Shown piece by piece: positions 58,070 through 64,000 of a stretch of DNA of 64,000 nucleotides. The translations under genes were made by a program, and so were the position numbers. A model generated the notes under the pieces. The model had not been told where the DNA came from. It saw only the letters and a list, made by a program, of their open reading frames with translations, and searched no databases. This DNA comes from Avena insularis (Eukaryota > Streptophyta > Magnoliopsida > Poales > Poaceae): positions 168,860,927 through 168,924,926 of the forward strand of contig CM042691.1 in the NCBI GenBank assembly GCA_023614405.1, given 5' to 3'. Within the stretch, counting starts at the first letter, position 1. Every line of letters starts with the position of its first letter.

Positions 58070-59480
58070 ACCAATGGAACACTGTTCCATCCGCATTATA
58101 TCCCTCAGAGTAGTACAAAACAGAAACATCGCGGGTCCAAGACATTACTTTAAATTACATTAACATATTACAAAAGATCCAGAGAACTTCCTCGAACAGT
58201 TAGGAATATTATATAGAAAGAACCAGAAAGATCCACTCGGAGCTTACTTTAGAAGTACTACTATTAGTATATGGATAAGGCTTGAAAGTACTTCTATAGT
58301 ATTGTTCTACAGAAGTAGGTTTTAGATTTTAGGATTTTTATTTATATTCTACGCTTCATCTTGTATTTGATAGCTTCTGGTAAGGTCTTCGACTCCGTGA
58401 TCTCCCTTAGATATCTTCAACTCTTCAAGTAACTTATTTCCTGGGAACGCCATTGATTTCTCCGAGATCTAGCAAGGGTTAATAAGATACGTTGAGTACG
58501 AGCGTACTCAGCAAGTTCACTAAAGGGAAGTGTTTGATGCACTATCTACAGCCACAGACCATAGGTCGTAGGCAATGCAAGTTTTCGAAAACATTTCTTC
58601 AAAGGTTGCTTTTATTCTGAAAAGCTATGTCCGTCAGCCTTTACAGGTTTACCAGAACTTTCATGGAGTTCCTTTCCTGCCGCGTTCGTAGCTCCTTCCC
58701 GGAACAGGGAGTAACAAGTTACAGTTCTTACACTCTACAAAGGTGCGTTACTTTACCCATGAGAGATATTAGCTTAGTTGGATCTGGGCGCGCATTCCCG
58801 TTCACACTTCCTTGGTATGAGGCCCAGACTAAGATCCAAGCCAATCACTGTCCTTCTCTGCGACCCCGCATACACCGCAATTATTGTATGCCCAAACTCA
58901 AGGTAGAATTTTCCCCGTATAAAACGGCTATACCTTAGTTGGATACACACAAAAAGCATTAACACTAGAAATCTGTCTTTTGTAAGCCCAGATCCATGGT
59001 AGACTTTTCCCCGTATAAAACGGCTATACCCATGATCTGCAACTTACAAATGCCTAGAACAGTGTCCAATGCATGCGAAAAGGAGCCGATCCAGCTGACT
59101 TCTCCGTCCCATTCCAAATATCATGGTTAACGCATAATATACGGCTCAAGAATCACTGGCGACATTGGTTGTTAAGTCCTATATAATATGTTCTTTACCA
59201 CCGGAAGTTTCATAGAAGGTTATTACCTCATGGTAAATAACCTATAATCATATTATTATAAAAATAGTGTTTTATGACCTTTTTCAAATGCATGTGATGA
59301 TAACACTGGATTTGTAAAATACTTTATAGAAAATAATCAAAGGACATGAGCAAGTGTGAACTTGCCTTTTGTGATTGCAAGATTATGCACTCACGGTCTT
59401 CGAGACGATATAAGATCAAATATCTGATATCAGCATCATTGGTCCGGTAAGGACTAATGTTTAAAGAAGCAATATGCAGT
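58070..59480. other. LTR-like noncoding sequence
   Basis: Continuation of 43601-43656. Phrases such as GTACTCAGCAAGTTCAC near 58507 recall cereal gypsy LTRs. The motif TTTTCCCCGTATAAAACGGC occurs twice (about 58910 and 59006). No gene. Confidence 0.45.
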
Positions 59481-60930
59481 TATGCATAAGTAATGCCATG
59501 CATTTTGTAAAACTCCCAAAGTGAATCCCCAATACTTTGAGTGAAGTGAGTTTAGGTAATTCTTTTAAGAGTTGGTTTATCTTCAAATTTTACTTTATAA
59601 GTAATGACCTTTATAAAGGAGCTTAAGTGTTAACAATTCCAAATATAGAATTAAAGTATAATGTGATTTATGGTTAATTGTTATCTGGTGACTAGGATAA
59701 AAGTCCTTGGGTTGAGTTGTTAAGAGTTGAAGGAACTATCATAGACTTGTTGTTTGAAGTGGCAAAAATAATAACATTTGAAGAAACTAGTATTTAGTTA
59801 AGGTTAATTAGTCTTGAGGGTTATTTAGGTTTTACATTAGGGTTTGTGATGGTTATGAATGATGTTAAGTTATCATATTTTAATTGATTTTACAAGTGAC
59901 CAAAGTTAACTTTGAAAACATGAATAAACTTCAAATGAAATGTTTATGATTGTTTAGACCAAAGTTAACTATAGAAATAGAGGTGAATCTTAAGATGTAG
60001 TGAGTTTTAGAACATCATCTAGTTTTAGGGTTTTGACAAATATGATTATGAATGATCCCTATTAATTTAAGTGAAAGATGAATTTAATAACATGCGACTT
60101 ATTAATGGGAGCATACTTAGATGATCTTATAAATTTATTAGAGTTTAGAGTCATTTTAAGAGTGATTAAGAGATGAAGATTATTCACCATCTTATACATG
60201 AGTGATATATAATATTTATTTAAAAGGAGTCTTATTTGAATTTAAGGTTTAATAAGATTATTTAAAAGTTAATAGTTATACCTAAGTTTTATTATGAATT
60301 ATGATTATGGAATTAGACTTAATAATTAAATTTAAAGGATTTAGTGTTTTTACTAAGAAATGTGATTTTTTCTTTTTTAGAAAATAATTTTAGAGAATTA
60401 ACAAAGTGTTTATTTTATTTTAGTAAAATAAGTAAATGAGTTTTATTATATAATGTTATTTAAATGATTTTGAATATTATATATAGTATTTTTATAGTAA
60501 AATATATTTATTCATGATCTTAAAAATGAATTTTATTTATTTTTAAGTATTACCTTTATTTTTATAAAATTCTTCAAAGAATTAAGTGTCTTTAAATATT
60601 TTATTTATATTTTTTTTGTAAAACTCTAAGTTAGTATTTTTATAAAATAGTAGAGTTATTTTTATACACAAAAATGATTTTTATTTATTTTTAAGAGTTT
60701 TTCTTATTTTATGAAATTTTACTCAGGTTTTTATGATGTTAATATTTATGTGCTTTATATTCATTTTAAATAAATAAACTTATATTTTTCATTAGATAGA
60801 TCTTATTTTTATGATAATTTTGACATATTAAATGTATTTTTATGATTTTTCTATAATTTTCTATAGCTAAAAATGTTTAGAGGTTATTTTGGTAATTTAT
60901 TTGTTTTACCTTTTTTTCATTTCTTATCCT
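59481..60930. other. Very AT-rich noncoding stretch
   Basis: Mostly A/T with long T- and A-rich runs (for example TTTATATTTTTTTTG near 60604). No ORF beyond chance and no tandem period seen. It may be LTR or matrix-attachment-like DNA. Confidence 0.5.
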
Positions 60931-61897
60931 TATCCTAATTAACTTGGGCTGTTTGGTTGGGCACATGGGCCAGCTTGGCCCAATTAAAACTGGCTCGGGT
61001 CATCCAGACCACATCCCACCCCTTCTCTTCCTCTCCTCTCACTCTCGCACACATGCGACACGATCCCCACTCTCCCTCTCTCGTTTCTCTGCCTTACCCG
61101 CACATGCCGCCGCCAGCATGACCAACGCCGGCCAAATCCGGTGCCGTCGGTTACTGCCGTGTGCTGGCGCTGTCTAGCCACTACCTCCACTTCCTTCCTC
61201 CTGGTCGATTTGGTTCAAGCGTGGCCTCACACGCATCTGGCCGAAACCCTAATTCCGCTGTGGTACGGCAGTTGTCGATCCTGGCGGGCCTCGGTTCCCA
61301 CCGTACAGCCGTGCTTCTACATTCACGGCCTCTGCCTCCTCTTCGGCGAGCTAGGACTCGACCCATGTAGGTGCTCCTTCTACCCTCTCTATATCTGGTA
61401 CTGTTACCCCTTATACTGAAGATTCTAGATCCCTACTATCATCTGCTCAAAATTTATGTGGTGACACCCCCTCTTATCTTTGATCTGTAAGATCCTTTAT
61501 CTGGATGAGTAAGTGCCCATATAGTATTGAGTTTGTTAGTGGTTTTGCTGCTAGTGGTGGTGATTGAGTTGATAGAGCTTGTGGATCCATTGTCTATAGA
61601 TATTGTGACATTGGGGATATACTGCTAATGATGCTTGGTTAGATGTTCTAAACTTGGTGGTTACTGAATTTATACTGTAATGATGATCAATATCATGTAT
61701 CAGTTTAATTGTAGGGAATTACATGATTTCTAGTTGTTTAACTAGAAAGATGATTTTAGTTGGTTATCCAATTATTATAGATAGATCAATGGTGTACCAT
61801 TGTATCTTTGAATTCAATTGGGTATAAATTTTGGTTATAGTACCATACCCTACTGTTTAAGGTCCTAGTGTGATGCTTTAGTGACATCTGTTGCCCT

Positions 61898-61944
61898 AGC
61901 TGCTGTTGTGGTGCCTCCACCTGGAGTGTGCACAGCAGTAGCTG
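61898..61944. repeat. Hairpin copy 1 with GTGGTGCCTCCA core
   Basis: CTGCTGT pairs with ACAGCAG around the inner stem CTCC/GGAG. The core GTGGTGCCTCCA and TGGAGTGTGCA is shared with the second hairpin. Confidence 0.7.
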
Positions 61945-62165
61945 GATAGCCTGTCTTGCTGCTGTGTTACCACTGACTGGAAATATTGTCCAGGCTAAGG
62001 ATGCATAGACTAAAGTTATAAGCACATGTTAACTTATGTGGATAAGGTGATCTAACAATGGATTCCTAGATTTCTTTGTCTGGGAAAATGACATGTTTGT
62101 TTAGCTAAGATAACTCAATGATTATTTTGGGTGCTGAAACACTCTAATAGCTATTGTGTATCAGA

Positions 62166-62208
62166 CTGTCACTGTGGTGCCTCCATTTTGGAGTGTGCAT
62201 AGTGACAG
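62166..62208. repeat. Hairpin copy 2 with GTGGTGCCTCCA core
   Basis: CTGTCACT pairs perfectly with AGTGACAG around the inner stem CTCCA/TGGAG. Its outer arms differ from copy 1 but still pair. Confidence 0.75.
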
Positions 62209-62675
62209 ATCCTGTTTGCATGACCTGCTGTGAGCTTGATTGACTAAAACTTGATAAGATCATATACATGGCCTATGATGCAAAGGTGAGGTCAAACTCT
62301 TAATAAGAACAGATACTAAAGTGTGGCTACTAGATTCTCTAGGATGAACTTGCATAGCATTACTATGCAAATTGAGAGAAATCTCTCCTTCTAATCCTCC
62401 TAGACAATCTTTAGTTGCAGGTTAGCTGGATTTGGATAAATTTGTAACAAAGCCACTATTATATTTGAACCTGATGGTGCAAACTATGAAAACAGATGCT
62501 ATATGATCTGGTGGTACTTTCATTTACCTTGCTGCCTGATGTAAATAATAATTTCTGGATTTGGTTGGATCATACCAATGTATTTGATCTAATGTTGATG
62601 ATCTGATTCAATTACTGCTTCATGTTCCTGTCCTTCTCCACCTAGCTGCTATACTTCACTTGTTCTTGATCTACT

Positions 62676-63144
62676 TGATGAGGGAATACCAATCGGGGTA
62701 TACCCTTGAAGCGGAGTCGCCAGCTGGATCAAGCCGATTGAAGCCAAGCCTGGAGCGGGTCGACTCGCCCAATACGGCGACTGGCGCATACTGGACCTAG
62801 ACGAGTGGCGACGACTAGAGGCCTAAGACGGCGACTTCAATACAAAGCCCACCAAATACTTGTAAACCCTAACTTTCTGTATATATAAAGCCACCAGGGG
62901 CACCCCCACAGGGTATGCTTTCCCACATCTCATATCAGATCTAGTCTCCCCACCGCCTATGGCGGCTCCCTTGTAAACCAATCTATGAACATATACTGGA
63001 TTGTCAGAAGGACGTAGCGATCCTCCACTGAGGGGACGTGAACCTGGGTACATCGTGTGCCAATCTCGCTCCCGAATTTTCCTACGTCGCCTTGATCCCT
63101 CTACATAAGCTACCCAGTAGCATCTGCCGTGCAATACCACGACA
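62676..63144 (+). repeat. 5' LTR of a Tat-type element truncated by the window edge
   Basis: It runs TGATGAGGGAATACC (or TGAGGG at 62679) to ACCACGACA, about 469 bp. A good TATA box (TATATAAAG) lies at 62882-62890, and GAACCTGGGTA at about 63050. It is directly followed by a Tat-type PBS. The partner LTR lies outside the window. Confidence 0.85.
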
Positions 63145-63145
63145 G

Positions 63146-63163
63146 TTGGCGCCCATCGTGGAG
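63146..63163 (+). other. Primer binding site of the right-hand Tat-type element
   Basis: TTGGCGCCCATCGTGGAG, differing from the PBS at 44446 in two places. Confidence 0.85.
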
Positions 63164-64000
63164 CTAGCGATGCTTGGAGGGTGATAATCCGGACGGGATC
63201 CCTCACTATCAACAGGATCATCCGCGTCAGCATGTGGATTTCTTCATCAATATCAAGCGGCGGCTGATTTTTCTCCACCAGGCGTGCCATGTGCTGATCG
63301 GTTTGGTTTAGCCGCCGGGCACATACACGCGGACATCTCGATCTGTAGGCGCCTGAGATCGTGAGAGTACACTAATTGGTCCCATATATCTAGTTTTTAT
63401 TTCAATCTATTTTATCTATTGATTATTCTATTTAGATTTAACCCGTGCATGTGAATTTCTTGTACGCATGGAGAGTGGACAATTAATTCGATGGAGACCA
63501 TCTATTGTGCTAGATGAAACCATCCGGTTGCCGTACCCTGAATAATGGCGGACCTGCCATTGCTGACAAGCCTAAAATCATGAAGGCTTGGCTTACGACT
63601 ACGGCAAATTGATTTCCGATGAATCGATCCTCTATAAACCGATATTTGTTGTCATTTATTCAGCATCTAATCCATGTTTTCTTGATATGTTGTTACGTGT
63701 GCATTAAAGACAATGAAGAAGTCGTTTCGGACGGGCAAAAATCTGGTCGATTCCATCCACATGTCTACTCATTCGCCGCAACTCTTTCCACACGTCGACT
63801 CGGTCTCACCAGATACAAGACGGCGATCGCGGGCAACCCTACACGGCTACACGGAATCAATTTCCGATAAGTCAATCGTGATCCCCTTACTTGACTATTT
63901 AATTATTATATTTGATCAAATTTGCACATACGTTGCATGTACAAATCGTTTTGGAAATTAATCCATGAGGGCAGAATTTGGTCGGATAGTTTTTAAGGCT
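63164..64000 (+). mobile_element. 5' internal region of the right-hand Tat-type element
   Basis: ATAATCCGGACGGGA near 63184 parallels GTGATCCGGACGGGA after the PBS at 44489, so the element starts in the same way. No long gag frame is open before the window ends. The ORFs near 63619-63961 show no domain. It may be an untranslated or intron-containing leader. Confidence 0.55.

Larger units (their letters stand above)
60931..62675 (+). other. GC-rich then mixed noncoding DNA, LTR 5'-UTR-like
   Basis: 60940-61400 starts with a pyrimidine-rich tract (CTTCTCTTCCTCTCCTCTC), as seen downstream of promoters in Tekay-type LTRs. Short ORFs at 60944 and 61141 have no known domain. 61430-62675 holds no gene but two related hairpins. 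Confidence 0.4.

Noticed and set aside
60944..61419. Host gene first exon at 60944-61419
   Set aside because: Pyrimidine-rich leader and short frames look gene-like, but no domain, no continuing exon and similar architecture in Tekay LTRs.

Overview
The window looks like intergenic DNA from a grass, most likely a Pooideae/Triticeae-type genome. I found no convincing host gene, rRNA gene, tRNA gene or CRISPR array. Nearly every base can be assigned to nested LTR retrotransposons, plus one DNA-transposon remnant. The grass assignment rests on remembered family resemblance (Sirevirus/Maximus-type, Sabrina/Athila-type, Tekay, CRM and Tat lineage elements with cereal-like LTR ends), not on a database search.

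Layout from left to right. 643-3056 is a decayed Tat-lineage gypsy element on the + strand. 3243-10975 is a + strand Sirevirus (Ty1/copia) with LTR, PBS, gag, protease and integrase, split by a 2,493-bp Sirevirus solo LTR (8346-10838) with a CCTCA target duplication. 11139-12487 is a CACTA TnpA-like gene remnant with visible introns. 12488-23517 is a - strand Athila-like element that has gag and protease but no RT or integrase. It carries a 2.79-kb internal tandem duplication, a 524-bp solo LTR (13467-13990) and a complete Cassandra-type TRIM with 5S-rRNA-like LTRs (19525-20291).

23518-24585 and 37164-43600 belong to a - strand CRM-like gypsy family. They are interrupted by a complete 12.6-kb Tekay chromovirus (24591-37158, TSD GAAGT), which has two extra ORFs ahead of gag and a chromodomain. 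The CRM-like LTR (about 38460-40026) has a PBS on one side and pol on the other. 43601 onward is LTR-like DNA split by a complete 14.4-kb Tat-lineage element (43657-58064, TSD ATAAC). That element has dual RNase H domains, two tandem arrays and a spliced antisense gene. 58070-62675 is noncoding and partly very AT-rich, and the 5' LTR and PBS of another Tat-type element (62676 onward) run off the right edge.

The nesting gives relative ages. The CRM-like family and the Sirevirus are older hosts. Tekay, the Athila-like element and the solo LTRs came later. Cassandra inserted after the Athila-like internal duplication, because the other duplicate keeps the empty site. The Tat element is the youngest large insertion: its LTRs differ by only a few changes by eye, although its genes are badly broken. 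This suggests mobilisation in trans.
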